Part shown: one piece after another, positions 1 to 8,860 of the stretch
Layout of the letters: each line of letters opens with the position of its first letter
How positions within the stretch are numbered: position 1 is the stretch's first letter
Assembly (NCBI GenBank): GCA_963750935.1
Contig: CAVVSR010000013.1
Span: forward strand, 124,001-188,000
Direction of reading: 5' to 3'
DNA: 64,000 nt
From: JACCXG01 sp963750935
GTDB taxonomy: Bacteria; Acidobacteriota; Vicinamibacteria; Vicinamibacterales; 2-12-FULL-66-21
The notes under the pieces: generated by a model
Database searches by the model: none
The model's input: the letters and a program-made list of their open reading frames with translations, nothing else
What the model was told of the DNA's origin: nothing
Made by a program: the position numbers and the translations under genes

Positions 1-937
1 CGGCAGCGCGATGGTGACGTCGGCGTGCACCGTGACCTGCTCGGCGTCGGTCGCCAGCTTGCCCCAGCTCTGGGCCTCTTCCAGCGTCGCGCCGGAGGCG
101 CCGCCGAAGTGCGGCACGTCGGTCACGATCTGCACGGCATAGCGGTGGCCGCGCGACGCGATCGTCGTAGAACTCCGCCTGCACGCTGGCCTGGTTGATG
201 AAATTCTTCGGGGTGCCGCCGCCGAGCACGACCGAGGCGGTCCGGGGCCGGCGAATCACCAGGTTGGCCGACTCGATGATGTCGCCGATGACGTCGATGT
301 GCCCGGCGTTCGGATCGCGGTGCCGGGCCTGCGACAGCCCCATGCCGATCGACGAATCGGCGATCGCCGGACAGAAGATCGGCACCGAGGATCGGTAGGC
401 CGCGGTGAGGAGACCATCGCCTCCGGTCTCCAGCCACAGGTGCTCGCCGAGGCGGAACAGGAATTCCCGCGACGTGTAGGGCCGCCGCTCGAGCGTCAAC
501 GCGAACGCCGCGATCCATTCGTCGTTCTCGATGAACTCCTCTTCGTTCGCGTAGGTGTCGTAGACGCGATCGATGCGGTCGTCCGCCAGCAGGGCGTCGT
601 TCTCGCGCGGCGATCCGATGTAGTGGCGGCGGCCGCGTGTCTCGTGCAGGTCGTGATACAGGTTGGCGCCGGTCGCCACCAGGCAGTCGATATACCGGTG
701 CTCGACGAGATGGGCGAGGACGAGCCGCAGCCCTCCGGCGCTCAGCGCGCCGGCGGCGCCGAGGAAGATCGTGCAGTCGTCGCCGAGCATCCGCTCCCAG
801 ATGCGCCGCGCCGTCGCGAGCGTGCGTCCCTGGAAGGAGATCTGCTCCATCGCGGCGAGCAGCTCATTCGCGGTCGCATCCGGGTTCACCTTGAACGGCT
901 CGATCGGGACGCGCAGGAAGCGGGATCGCTCGGACAT
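1..937 (-). CDS. Deoxyhypusine synthase-like protein (3' end cut by window edge, one frameshift)
   Basis: The reverse-strand frame from ATG 937 gives a protein starting MSERSRFLRVPIEPFKVN. It has the deoxyhypusine synthase layout: an NAD-binding FLGAAGALSAGGLR segment near residue 58, then VLGGGTPKNFINQ near residue 238. In that motif Lys244 matches the catalytic lysine of eukaryotic DHS (GGGVVKHH). The expected continuation HRYAVQIVTDVPHFGG then SWGKLA follows in another frame. The break lies near 151-154, where restoring two bases to a GCGC tract rejoins the frames. In archaea and eukaryotes DHS transfers the aminobutyl group of spermidine to eIF5A. Bacteria lack eIF5A, and bacterial homologues are thought to act in polyamine metabolism, so the substrate here is unknown. 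The gene lies 8 bp downstream of the barrel gene on the same strand. Confidence 0.75.
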   Translation of the reverse strand, partial: MSERSRFLRVPIEPFKVNPDATANELLAAMEQISFQGRTLATARRIWERMLGDDCTIFLGAAGALSAGGLRLVLAHLVEHRYIDCLVATGANLYHDLHETRGRRHYIGSPRENDALLADDRIDRVYDTYANEEEFIENDEWIAAFALTLERRPYTSREFLFRLGEHLWLETGGDGLLTAAYRSSVPIFCPAIADSSIGMGLSQARHRDPNAGHIDVIGDIIESANLVIRRPRTASVVLGGGTPKNFINQASVQAEFYDDRVARPPLCRADRDRRAALRRRLRRDAGRGPELGQAGDRRRAGHGARRRHHRAA

Positions 938-945
938 GACGCTTG

Positions 946-3734
946 TCAGAATGCTCGACCTATCCGTCCGAATGCAACGAATCGCTGCTCCCCGTCGGGA
1001 CCGCCGTGACGCCAGGCGCCCCCGACCGTGAACGTCACCGGCAGCACGAAGCCGAGCACGGTATCCATCGAGACCTCTCCGCCCGCCGTCGTCCGCACGT
1101 CTGCCCAGCTGCCCGAGTTCCAGACATTGCCGCTGTCGACGAACACCGCGGCGTGGACGCTGCGAAGAAAGAACGGCAGCGTGCCGAGCCCGCGATCGAT
1201 CCGGCGCAGCGGCAGACGGTAGTCGGCATTGACGACGAACGCGCGGGTGCCCGCGAAAGCGCCGTCTTCGTATCCCCGCAGCAGACCGATGGCATCGGTG
1301 CCGAAGTCGAGTCCGGACCCGAGCGGTCCGCTGCCAGCCGCACTGAAGCGGCGCTCCGCGTCGGAATCTCCCCAGGAGCGTGCGGCGGCGCCGCGTACCG
1401 CCACCACCGCATGGCGAGGACCCAGCCGCCAATATCGCCGCCCCTCGGCGGTCATGGCGAAGCCGTTGCCGTCGGCGCCAAACGCTTCGCGGGTCGTTTC
1501 CGTGGTTACCGATACGCGCCCGCCTTCTTCGGCGCTGATCGAGTAGCCGAATGCCCGCGCGTTGGTGAACTCCCAGCCGAGGCGCACCGACGTCAGATCG
1601 CGATCCACGTCAATCGGCTCGTCGCAGCTGGGGCAGTCGAAGCTGGCACGCTCGGCATGCACCGCAGCCAGCGTGGCATGAGAGAAGCGCATCCGCGAGA
1701 TGCGGAGCAGCATGCCGGCCTCGAGCTCGCGAACGCGGACCTCCCCCGAGCGCCACGGGTCGGTATCATCGGCGTAGGCCCCGAAAATGGTCGGCTGCCA
1801 GCGATCGTAGGCATACGCGATCTGCCAGTCGGGTCGCGCCCGAGTGGACCAGCCCGCTTCGATACCGTAAGCATGGCGTCCGAGCGCGTCGGTCGATCCG
1901 GTAGCGGCACCCACGACCAGTTCGTCCGCGTCCGATTCGACGGTCGGCGTCCAGAACTGAGGCGCCATGGTCTTCAGCGTCGAATAGGGCCGCGCGTCCC
2001 ACGCCGCGCTGGCTGGACGACGGCGCGGCGGGATTGGCGGCACCGCCACCCTCGGCTGTCGTCCATCTCGCCCCGGTGAGGTCGATCGAGAACAGGTCGT
2101 ACCCGTCGACGGTGTATCCGACGAAGACGAGTGATCGGCCGTCAGGCGAGACATCCGGCGACTGCGCGCTCAACCCGGTCCCCTCGAGTCGCGACACCGC
2201 ACCGGTCGCGACGTCAACGGCATGGATTCGGAACGGCTGCCCGCCGACCGCGGACGAGAAGAGCACGCGGCGTCCATCAGGCGTCCACGCCGGCGCGCCG
2301 CTGCGATGGCCCGGCAGGTCCGCCAGCACGCGGACGCTGCGCGCGACGGGATCGATCAGGACGATCTGCGCGCCGCCGCCAACCTGTCGGCGCTCGGCCG
2401 CAATCATCGTCCCGTCAGGCGACCAGCGGGGGGATCCAAAGTCCGTCGACGGCTCGTTGATGATGACCGCGGGCGTCACCGTATCCGACCCATTCGGGAT
2501 GACGAACGTCGCCAGTGCCCGGCGATCGCTCGATTGCACGGTGCACACGACCGTGCCGTTCCGTGACACGTCCGGATCGCCGGCGCGGGCGTCACGCGTC
2601 AACCTCTGGCGCGAGCCGTCGCGCGGGTCGACGGCATACAGATCGGACTGCAGCGCCACTCCGCGGATCACCTCGATCTCGTCGAGCACGAGGCGCTCGC
2701 GATGAAAGCCGATCCGGTTGCCGAAATAGCGCTGCGCCACCTGTCGTGGCTGGGCACCAGCCGCGACCGTCATCAGCGACGAGACGTGGTGCGGCGATGA
2801 CGCTGAATAGAACAGCGCCCCGTCGGGTGCGTGACCGTGGGCCCGAGACGTTGAAGCCGTGATGCGTCAGCCTGACCGCGCTGACCTCCTCGCCGGGCGT
2901 CCCGCCGACTCGTGCGCTGGTCGCCGCCGCGAAGTCGGTCCACAGGCCGCCGAGCGAGCGACCGAACACCTTCTTGTAGGCACGCGAGGTGAGATACGGC
3001 ACACGGCGTGACGTCTCGTCGACGAGTGTCCTGATCGAATCGGCGCCGTACTTCGACGCCAGGTAGTCGTGAAAGTAGGCGCCGTACAGATACGGCGTTG
3101 CGCCGGACGGCCAGTCGACGTTGCCGCCGTTGACGCGGTCGAGCGGCTCGAACCGTCCCGCGCCGCTGGCCCGGTCCATCAACTGACGGAAGTCGCCCGC
3201 GACCACGCGCCCTTGACCGGTCAGCCCGCTCTCGCTCCATGTCGCGAGCCCTTCGATGCCCCAGATCGGCTGGTACAGATTGGGGAACAGGAGCGGCAGG
3301 CGGCCGAAACCGCGGCGCATGCCGCCGATCCAGCCGCCGGCGCGGCTCAAGTGCGCGATGTGCGTGTATTCGTGGATGAAGACCAGCCGCAGCCAGTCGT
3401 CGGTGTTGCCGATGCTGCTCTCGACCGGTGGCGCGGCGGCGCTGATCTCGATCGTGTTGTAGGGGAGTGGCGTCGCCCAGCCGTTCGAGAGGTCGTGCTG
3501 ATCGACCAGGATGATCTGGACGCGGCCTACCGCCGCGCCGACCGCACGATCGACCTCGGCGGCCGCGTCGTCGACGAACGCGGCGAGCCGTCGGGCGACG
3601 TCGTCCTCACCCTGGTGGAAGTGGATGTCGAACCGCGGCGTCGACAGCGTCCTGAACCGCAGCCGTGGATCGTATCTGGTCGAGCCCCATGTCAGCGTCG
3701 CGCCGGAAGCGAGCAGCGCGAGGATGACGGTCAT
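946..3734 (-). CDS. Outer-membrane fusion: gluzincin-like metallopeptidase, WD40/TolB-like propeller, C-terminal BamA-type barrel (two frameshifts)
   Basis: The protein starts at ATG 3734, 57 bp after mutS, with a hydrophobic signal-like N-terminus (MTVILALLASGATLTWG). Residues 121-125 are HEYTH, a zinc-binding HExxH motif. GIEGLATWSES follows near 159, with Glu161 the likely third ligand. From about residue 320 come TolB/WD40-type blades (PRWSPDGTMIAAE, PAWTPDGRRVLFS, PDVSPDGRSLVFV). The C-terminal 370 residues are beta-rich, resemble an Omp85/surface-antigen barrel and end in a terminal Phe (GRIGRAF). The frame changes near 2829-2832 and 2004-2009. Restoring two bases to a CGCG/GCGC tract at each site gives one protein of about 929 residues. 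Protease or scaffold activity at the outer membrane is inference. Confidence 0.72.
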
Positions 3735-3790
3735 CACCACCCTGCCACGGCCGAGGCTACACGGACGCTCCAGCGGCGCCGGGCCACATC

Positions 3791-6433
3791 TTATTGATCG
3801 GCCTCGCGCTTCAGGTCGGCGAGCAGCGCGAGCGCCTGCATGGGCGTCAGGTGATTGACGTCGAGACCGCGCAGTTTGGCGAGCAGTGGATGTTCGGCGG
3901 CAACCGGCGCCTGAAAGAGCCCGAGCTGCCGGCTGCGCACGCCCTCGGCGCTGAGCGACGGCCGGCCGCCGCGCGAGAGCTCGTCGCGCTCCAGACCGTT
4001 CAGGATCTCCCGGGCGCGGGCCACCACGGGCGGCGGCAGGCCGGCCAGGCGCGCCACCTGAATGCCGTAGCTTCGATCCGATCGTCCCGCGGTGACCTTC
4101 CGCAGGAACACGATGTCGTCCTGCCACTCCCGCACGACAACGTGGAAGTTGGCGACGGTGGGCAGCGCGTCGGCGAGATCCGTGAGCTCGTGGTAATGCG
4201 TCGCGAAGATCGTCTTCGGCCTCGCCCTGGTGTTCGAGGCGAGATACTCGGCGACCGCCCACGCCAGGCTCAGGCCGTCGAACGTCGCCGTGCCGCGTCC
4301 GATCTCGTCGAGGATGACGAGACTGCGCGACGACGCCGAGTGCAGGATGTTGGCGGTCTCCTGCATCTCGACCATGAACGTGGACTGACCGCGCGCGATG
4401 TTGTCGGACGCGCCGACGCGCGCGAAGATTCGGTCCACGACGGGCAGCTTGGCCGTGCGCGCCGCAACGAACGACCCGGCCTGCGCCATCAGCGAGAGCA
4501 GCGCGGTCTGGCGCAGGTAGGTCGACTTGCCGCCCATGTTCGGGCCGGTCAGGATGATCAGCTGATGGGCGCCGGCGTCGAGCATGACGTCGTTCGGGAC
4601 GAACGCGTCACGCGCGTGACGCTCGACGACCGGGTGGCGGACGTCGGTCGCCGTCAGCTCGTCGCCGGCGTGCATCAGCGGCTTCGTGTAGTTCTGCAGG
4701 CCCGCGGTTTCGGCGAGCGCCGCCAGCACATCGAGCGCGGCCAGGGCGCGTGCGGTCTCCTGCACGCGCGGCGCTTCAGCCGCCACCTGTCCGCGCAGCG
4801 CCTCGAAGAGCTCGAGCTCCCGCTCGATGATGCGCTCGTCGGCGCCGAGGACCTTGTCCTCGTACTCCTTCAGCGCCGGTGTGATGAAGCGTTCGCCGCC
4901 GGCTATCGTCTGCTTGCGCAGGTAGTCCGCCGGCACCGCGCCGAGATTCGACTTCGAGATTTCGATGTAGTACCCGAACACGCGGTTGTAGCGGATCTTC
5001 AGCGAGTTGATACCGGTCCGGGCGCGCTCCGCTTCCTCCATCTCGGCGATGCGCTGCTTGCCCGATCGGCTGATGCCGCGCAAGTCGTCGAGCTCCGGGT
5101 CGACACCGTCGCGAATCGCCCCGCCGTCCCGCGCCAGGACCGGCGGCTCGTCGACCAGCGCCGCGTCGAGGGCCTGACGCAGATCAGGCAGATCGTCGAG
5201 CTGCGCGACCAGGCTGCGGATGAGCGGCGCCTGATGCTCCTGCAGCAGGAGTCGGATGCGTGGAACGGCGCTGAGCGACTGACGCAGCGACACCAGGTCG
5301 CGCGGCCCGGCAGTCCCGAGCGCGGCCCGCGCCACCAGCCGCTCCATGTCATGGACGCTCTTCAGCGTGTCCTGGACCTTGGCCCGCTCTGTGCTCCTGA
5401 ATGCGAGCTCCTCAACGGCATCGAGACGGTCCTGGATTCGCTCGAGCGAGAGGAGCGGGCGCAGCAGCCACGCCCGCAGCAGCCGGCTGCCCATCGAGGT
5501 TACCGATCGGTCGAGCTCGTGGAGCAGCGATCCGGCGCGGCCGCCCTCCGTCGATTCCACGACTTCGAGGTTGCGCAGCGTGGTCGGGTCGACGATCAGC
5601 CCGTCGCTGCCGGTGCGATAGGAGATCTCGCGGATGTGGGCGAGGTCGGCCTTCTGCGTGTCGCGCAGGTACTGCACGAGCGCGCCGGCGGCGCTGATCG
5701 CCGCCGGATGATCTTCGAGGCCGAAGCCGTGCAGCGACTGCGTGCGCAGCTGCGCCACCAGCGCCTGCCGCGCCGCTTCCATCTCGAAGCTCCACGGCTC
5801 GATGGACGTCACGGTCGTGGACAGCCGGAGGAGGTCGATCAGGGCAGCCGCGTCGGTCGACCCGGACGGCGTGACGATCTCGCGGGGGCGCAGCACCGCC
5901 AGTTCGTCGCGCAGCGCCTGGGTCGCGTCGGGTCCCACGTACTCGGCAGTCGTGAATTCGCCGGTCGACAGATCGAGCAATGCCGCGCCGAACCCGCCAC
6001 CTCCGGCGACCGGCGCGATCGCCATCAGGAATGCCGGCTCGCGCGCCTCGAGGTAGCTGGCGTCGGTGAGGGTGCCGGGCGACACCACACGCACCACCTC
6101 GCGGCGCACCAGCCCCTTCGCCTTCTTGGGATCCTCCATCTGTTCGCAGATGGCGACCCTGAATCCCTTCTTGACCAGCCTGGCGACGTAGCCATCGGCC
6201 GCATGATGCGGCACGCCGCACATCGGGATGGCGCCGCCGTTGGTGTCCTTCGACCGCGACGTCAGGGTCAGCTCGAGGGCGCGCGCCGCCGTGAGCGCGT
6301 CCTCGTAGAACATCTCGTAGAAGTCCCCCATGCGGAAGAACAGGATCGCGTCGCGATGCTGGCGTTTCGCCTCGAAGAACTGACGCATCGCTGGCGTCGC
6401 ATTGGCCGGAATGGATGGGACAGGGGAGGACAT
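3791..6433 (-). CDS. mutS: DNA mismatch repair protein MutS
   Basis: Recognises mismatches and small loops, then recruits the repair machinery through ATP-driven sliding. The 880-residue product is normal length. The N-terminal mismatch-recognition motif is GDFYEMF, with Phe38 and Glu40 of the Phe-x-Glu wedge. The ABC-type ATPase has Walker A GPNMGGKST with Lys636, Walker B ILDEIGRGTATFDG and the switch histidine in THYHELTD. An in-frame ATG exists 81 bp upstream, but homology begins at MSSPVPSIPANATP, so I place the start at 6433. The gene is divergent from tsaB. No mutL is seen in the window. Confidence 0.97.
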   Translation of the reverse strand: MSSPVPSIPANATPAMRQFFEAKRQHRDAILFFRMGDFYEMFYEDALTAARALELTLTSRSKDTNGGAIPMCGVPHHAADGYVARLVKKGFRVAICEQMEDPKKAKGLVRREVVRVVSPGTLTDASYLEAREPAFLMAIAPVAGGGGFGAALLDLSTGEFTTAEYVGPDATQALRDELAVLRPREIVTPSGSTDAAALIDLLRLSTTVTSIEPWSFEMEAARQALVAQLRTQSLHGFGLEDHPAAISAAGALVQYLRDTQKADLAHIREISYRTGSDGLIVDPTTLRNLEVVESTEGGRAGSLLHELDRSVTSMGSRLLRAWLLRPLLSLERIQDRLDAVEELAFRSTERAKVQDTLKSVHDMERLVARAALGTAGPRDLVSLRQSLSAVPRIRLLLQEHQAPLIRSLVAQLDDLPDLRQALDAALVDEPPVLARDGGAIRDGVDPELDDLRGISRSGKQRIAEMEEAERARTGINSLKIRYNRVFGYYIEISKSNLGAVPADYLRKQTIAGGERFITPALKEYEDKVLGADERIIERELELFEALRGQVAAEAPRVQETARALAALDVLAALAETAGLQNYTKPLMHAGDELTATDVRHPVVERHARDAFVPNDVMLDAGAHQLIILTGPNMGGKSTYLRQTALLSLMAQAGSFVAARTAKLPVVDRIFARVGASDNIARGQSTFMVEMQETANILHSASSRSLVILDEIGRGTATFDGLSLAWAVAEYLASNTRARPKTIFATHYHELTDLADALPTVANFHVVVREWQDDIVFLRKVTAGRSDRSYGIQVARLAGLPPPVVARAREILNGLERDELSRGGRPSLSAEGVRSRQLGLFQAPVAAEHPLLAKLRGLDVNHLTPMQALALLADLKREADQ

Positions 6434-6536
6434 GGAGCAACTCTCGTCCGCCGCGACCTGCGGGACGTTCAACGGGGCCGCATGCGATCCTCGGGTGCGA
6501 TCGAGCCGCTCCACGGGGAAAGACGAAGTGTGCGGC

Positions 6537-6544
6537 AGTATAAC
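6537..6544. promoter_or_regulatory. Possible overlapping -10 elements for divergent mutS and tsaB
   Basis: The mutS-tsaB intergenic region contains AGTATAAC. Read forward this gives TATAAC at 6539-6544; read in reverse it gives TATACT at 6542-6537. Both resemble sigma70 -10 boxes in otherwise very GC-rich sequence. I see no good -35 box at normal spacing for either direction, so this is a weak call. Confidence 0.3.
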
Positions 6545-6586
6545 ATCTGCATTAGCGCTGCTTGGGCGCGACCGGACGAGACGACC

Positions 6587-7285
6587 CTGCTAATCCTCGC
6601 ACTCGACACCACCACTCGCGCCGGCAGCGTCGCCGTCCTGCGCGACCACGACCTGCTGGCCGATCTCGCCGGCGATCCGTCCGTGACGCACGGACAGCGG
6701 CTCCCCGGTGAGGTGATGCGCGCGCTCGCGGCCGCGGCGATCGATCTCGACCAGGTCGAGCTGCTGGCGGTCATCGCCGGGCCTGGGTCCTTCACCGGGC
6801 TCCGCGTCGGCATTGCCACGATGCAAGGGCTGGCGTTCGCCCGCGGACTGCGAATCGTGCCGGTCTCGACGCTCGAGGCACTCGGGCGCGAGGCGGCGCG
6901 CGAGCCATCGCCAGCCCTCATCGCTCCCTGGGTCGACGCGCAGCGGCAGGAGGTCTTCGCCACGCTCTTCAGCTCGACCCTCGATCGTACCGTCATCGCT
7001 CCTTCCTCGGCGCGGCCGGCGGACACGATCGCCGCGTGGCGCGACGTCGTCGGCACCGCAGACGTGCGCTTCATCGGCGACGGCGCGGTGAAGTATCGCG
7101 ACGCGATCGTCGGCGCCTTCGGCAACCAGGCCACGTTCGTCGACCGTCCGATCTCGCTGGCGGCGACCGCAGCCCGGATCGCGGCGCTCGAACCGGATCG
7201 AGGCGTCCTGCCGCACGCGCTGGTGCCCATCTATGTGCGACGTCCGGACGCCGAACTGGCGCGCGAACGAAGCACCCCGCGATGA
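6587..7285 (+). CDS. tsaB: tRNA threonylcarbamoyladenosine biosynthesis protein TsaB
   Basis: TsaB is the non-catalytic partner of TsaD in making t6A at tRNA position 37. The product of about 232 residues begins (M)LILALDTTTRAGSVAVL, the typical ASKHA-fold TsaB N-terminus. It continues with VIAGPGSFTGLRVGIAT near residue 63 and the conserved VPVSTLEAL. The homologous start coincides with CTG at 6587. No ATG, GTG or TTG lies at that point, and the nearest in-frame ATG is about 100 bp upstream in non-homologous sequence. I therefore propose a CTG start. The stop overlaps the rimI start by 4 bp (ATGA), indicating translational coupling. Confidence 0.9.
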   Translation: MLILALDTTTRAGSVAVLRDHDLLADLAGDPSVTHGQRLPGEVMRALAAAAIDLDQVELLAVIAGPGSFTGLRVGIATMQGLAFARGLRIVPVSTLEALGREAAREPSPALIAPWVDAQRQEVFATLFSSTLDRTVIAPSSARPADTIAAWRDVVGTADVRFIGDGAVKYRDAIVGAFGNQATFVDRPISLAATAARIAALEPDRGVLPHALVPIYVRRPDAELARERSTPR

Positions 7286-7768
7286 CCGTTCCCGGCGCCG
7301 TCGTCGAGCGCGCGGAGACCGAGGCCGATCTCGATGCGGTCGCCGATCTCGAAGGGCGATGTTTCACGAATCCGTGGACCCGGGAGATGCTGGCCCGTGA
7401 GCTGGCGAACTCGGACGTCGCGCACGTTTTCGTGCTGCGGCTGCCGGGAGGGGTCGTGGCCGGCTTCTGTTCGTGCTGGATCGTCGCCGACGAGCTGCAC
7501 GTCAACACGATCGCCGTCGACGCCGCGCTATCGCCGTCAAGGACTTGGATTGTTCCTGATGCGGCAGGTGATGGCCGAGGCCAGGCGGCGCGGCGCCCAC
7601 CGGGCCACGCTCGAGGTCAGGGCATCGAACGACGCGGCCCGGCTTCTCTATGAGCAGCTTGGATTTAGCGTCTCCGCGATCAGGCGCAACTACTACAGTC
7701 AGCCGGATGAGGACGCGCTCATTCTCTGGAGAGAAGGCCTGCGAGACCTCGACAGTCCAGAACTTTGA
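7282..7768 (+). CDS. rimI: Ribosomal-protein-alanine N-acetyltransferase RimI (one frameshift)
   Basis: GNAT-family acetyltransferase that in other bacteria acetylates the N-terminus of ribosomal protein S18; adjacency to tsaB is the usual arrangement. Frame one gives MTVPGAVVERAETEADLDA through ELHVNTIAVDAA. The acetyl-CoA loop and C-terminus (YRRQGLGLFLMRQVM, ASNDAARLLYEQLGF) follow in another frame. The break is at 7525-7528. Reading GCGCGC instead of GCGC restores a continuous protein of about 162 residues containing the R/QxxGxG/A acyl-CoA motif. It starts inside the tsaB stop (ATGA). The break looks like an indel in the sequence and not gene decay, because both halves are well conserved. 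Confidence 0.88.
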
Positions 7769-7792
7769 AGTCGCGACTCCAGAATCTTGAAG
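7756..7792. repeat. Imperfect direct repeat, two 15-bp copies at 22-bp period
   Basis: TCCAGAACTTTGAAG (7756-7770) recurs as TCCAGAATCTTGAAG (7778-7792), differing at two adjacent bases. The start-to-start period of 22 bp is about two helical turns. The first copy spans the rimI stop codon; the second contains the proposed -35 box of the following gene. It could be a paired operator; no regulator can be named. Confidence 0.5.
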
Positions 7793-7815
7793 CGCACCGC
7801 GCCTTGTGCTACCTT
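7787..7815 (+). promoter_or_regulatory. Candidate sigma70 promoter for the YdcH-like gene
   Basis: TTGAAG at 7787-7792 and TACCTT at 7810-7815 are separated by exactly 17 bp. The -35 is within the second copy of the direct repeat. The predicted leader to ATG 7861 is about 40 nt. The -10 match is only moderate. Confidence 0.4.
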
Positions 7816-7860
7816 GCCGTCATATGAACGCCCTGTAACTTGAGTTTCAAGGAGGCGGCG

Positions 7861-8109
7861 ATGCCGACAGACTTCGCAGAGCTGAAGCGTCAACTGCTGC
7901 AGACCGACGAGGAGTTCCGCCAACTCGCCACACAGCATCACGACCTGGACGAGAAACTGCACAATCTGGCAACGCGCAATTACCTCTCGGAACCCGAACA
8001 GCTCGAAGAAGTCACGTTGAAGAAGCGGAAACTCCAGCTGAAAGATCAGATGGAGGACATGCTCCGCAGAGCCCGCACCAGCGACTCCGCCCAGATGGTG
8101 CGCGGCTGA
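7861..8109 (+). CDS. Small coiled-coil YdcH/DUF465-family protein
   Basis: An 82-residue, highly charged helical protein (MPTDFAELKRQLLQTDEEF, then DLDEKLHNLATRNYLSEPE and VTLKKRKLQLKDQMEDMLR). Length and the LKKRKLxLKDxM pattern match the YdcH/DUF465 family of short coiled-coil proteins, whose function is not established. An excellent ribosome binding site (AAGGAGG, about 7850-7856) fixes the start at ATG 7861, although an in-frame TTG lies further upstream. It appears to be transcribed separately from rimI. Confidence 0.85.
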   Translation: MPTDFAELKRQLLQTDEEFRQLATQHHDLDEKLHNLATRNYLSEPEQLEEVTLKKRKLQLKDQMEDMLRRARTSDSAQMVRG

Positions 8110-8178
8110 TCCCGACAGCTACCCTGATCAAGCCGGACGCGAGTGTTCACGGGTACGGCGGGGTCGATCGACCTCGCC

Positions 8179-8208
8179 AGCCCGGCCCGCTTCCGGCTTT
8201 CGCTTTTT
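8179..8208 (+). terminator. Possible intrinsic terminator after the YdcH-like gene
   Basis: AGCCCGG and CCGGCT form a 6-bp stem with one bulged C around a 7-nt loop, followed by a T-rich tail (TTTCGCTTTTT). It lies 70 bp after the YdcH-like stop and 16 bp before psd, so it could terminate the first gene or attenuate psd. The stem is short. Confidence 0.4.
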
Positions 8209-8224
8209 CCGACCGCCGCCTCCC

Positions 8225-8860
8225 ATGAAAATCGACCGTGCTGGATACCCGTTTATCGCTGCGGCGCTCGCACCCGCTGTCGGCCTCGCCCTGACGCGGC
8301 GGCGTGCGTGGGCACTGCCGCTCGCGGCGCTGGGCGGCTTCTTCGCGTATTTTTTCAGGGATCCCGACCGGTCCGTGCCCCAGGAGGCCGACGTGGTCGT
8401 GTCTCCGGCGGACGGCCGGGTGATGATCGCCGGACCGAGTGACGGCCGCTGGGCGCCGCCCGGGCAGTGGAAGCAGGTGACGATCTTCCTGTCGCCGATG
8501 GACGTCCACATGAACCGCTCCCCGGTGGGGGGCCGGATCACGAGGATCGAGTATCGTCCTGGCAAGTTCCTGCCGGCCTATCGCGAATCCGCCAACGACA
8601 ACGAGCTGAACGAGCTCTGGATCGACGCCGGCGGTCGGACTATCGTTGTGCGGCAGGTTGTCGGCGTCCTGGCCCGGCGGATCGTCTGTCGGGTCCACGA
8701 GGGACAGGACGTCGAACGCGGTGAACGGATCGGACTGATGAAATTCGGCTCCCGGATGGACGTGTTCCTTCCCGATGATGCGGAGCTGCTCGTCTCGGTC
8801 GGGGAGCAGGTCATTGGCGGTGAGACTATCCTGGCGCGATTCGGGAGCGTCCGTGCTTGA
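8225..8860 (+). CDS. psd: Phosphatidylserine decarboxylase proenzyme
   Basis: Converts phosphatidylserine to phosphatidylethanolamine at the inner membrane. The 211-residue product is the short (PSD-A) type with an N-terminal hydrophobic segment (GYPFIAAALAPAVGLALT). Conserved blocks are FFRDPDR, SPADGRV and the SPMDVHMNRSP histidine region. The self-cleavage site is in KFGSRMDVF, with Gly175-Ser176; Ser176 would become the pyruvoyl group after processing into beta and alpha chains. It overlaps pssA by 8 bp, so the two steps of PE synthesis are translationally coupled. Confidence 0.95.
   Translation: MKIDRAGYPFIAAALAPAVGLALTRRRAWALPLAALGGFFAYFFRDPDRSVPQEADVVVSPADGRVMIAGPSDGRWAPPGQWKQVTIFLSPMDVHMNRSPVGGRITRIEYRPGKFLPAYRESANDNELNELWIDAGGRTIVVRQVVGVLARRIVCRVHEGQDVERGERIGLMKFGSRMDVFLPDDAELLVSVGEQVIGGETILARFGSVRA

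Noticed and set aside
3794..6586. A very long open frame on the plus strand opposite mutS, continuous with tsaB
   Set aside because: It is the antisense shadow of mutS in GC-rich DNA; composition is Arg/Gly/Val-rich with no domain. Only the part from 6587 is real (tsaB).
7365..7379. TGTTTCACG, half of a parS site
   Set aside because: The second half does not match and it lies inside rimI coding sequence; chance similarity.
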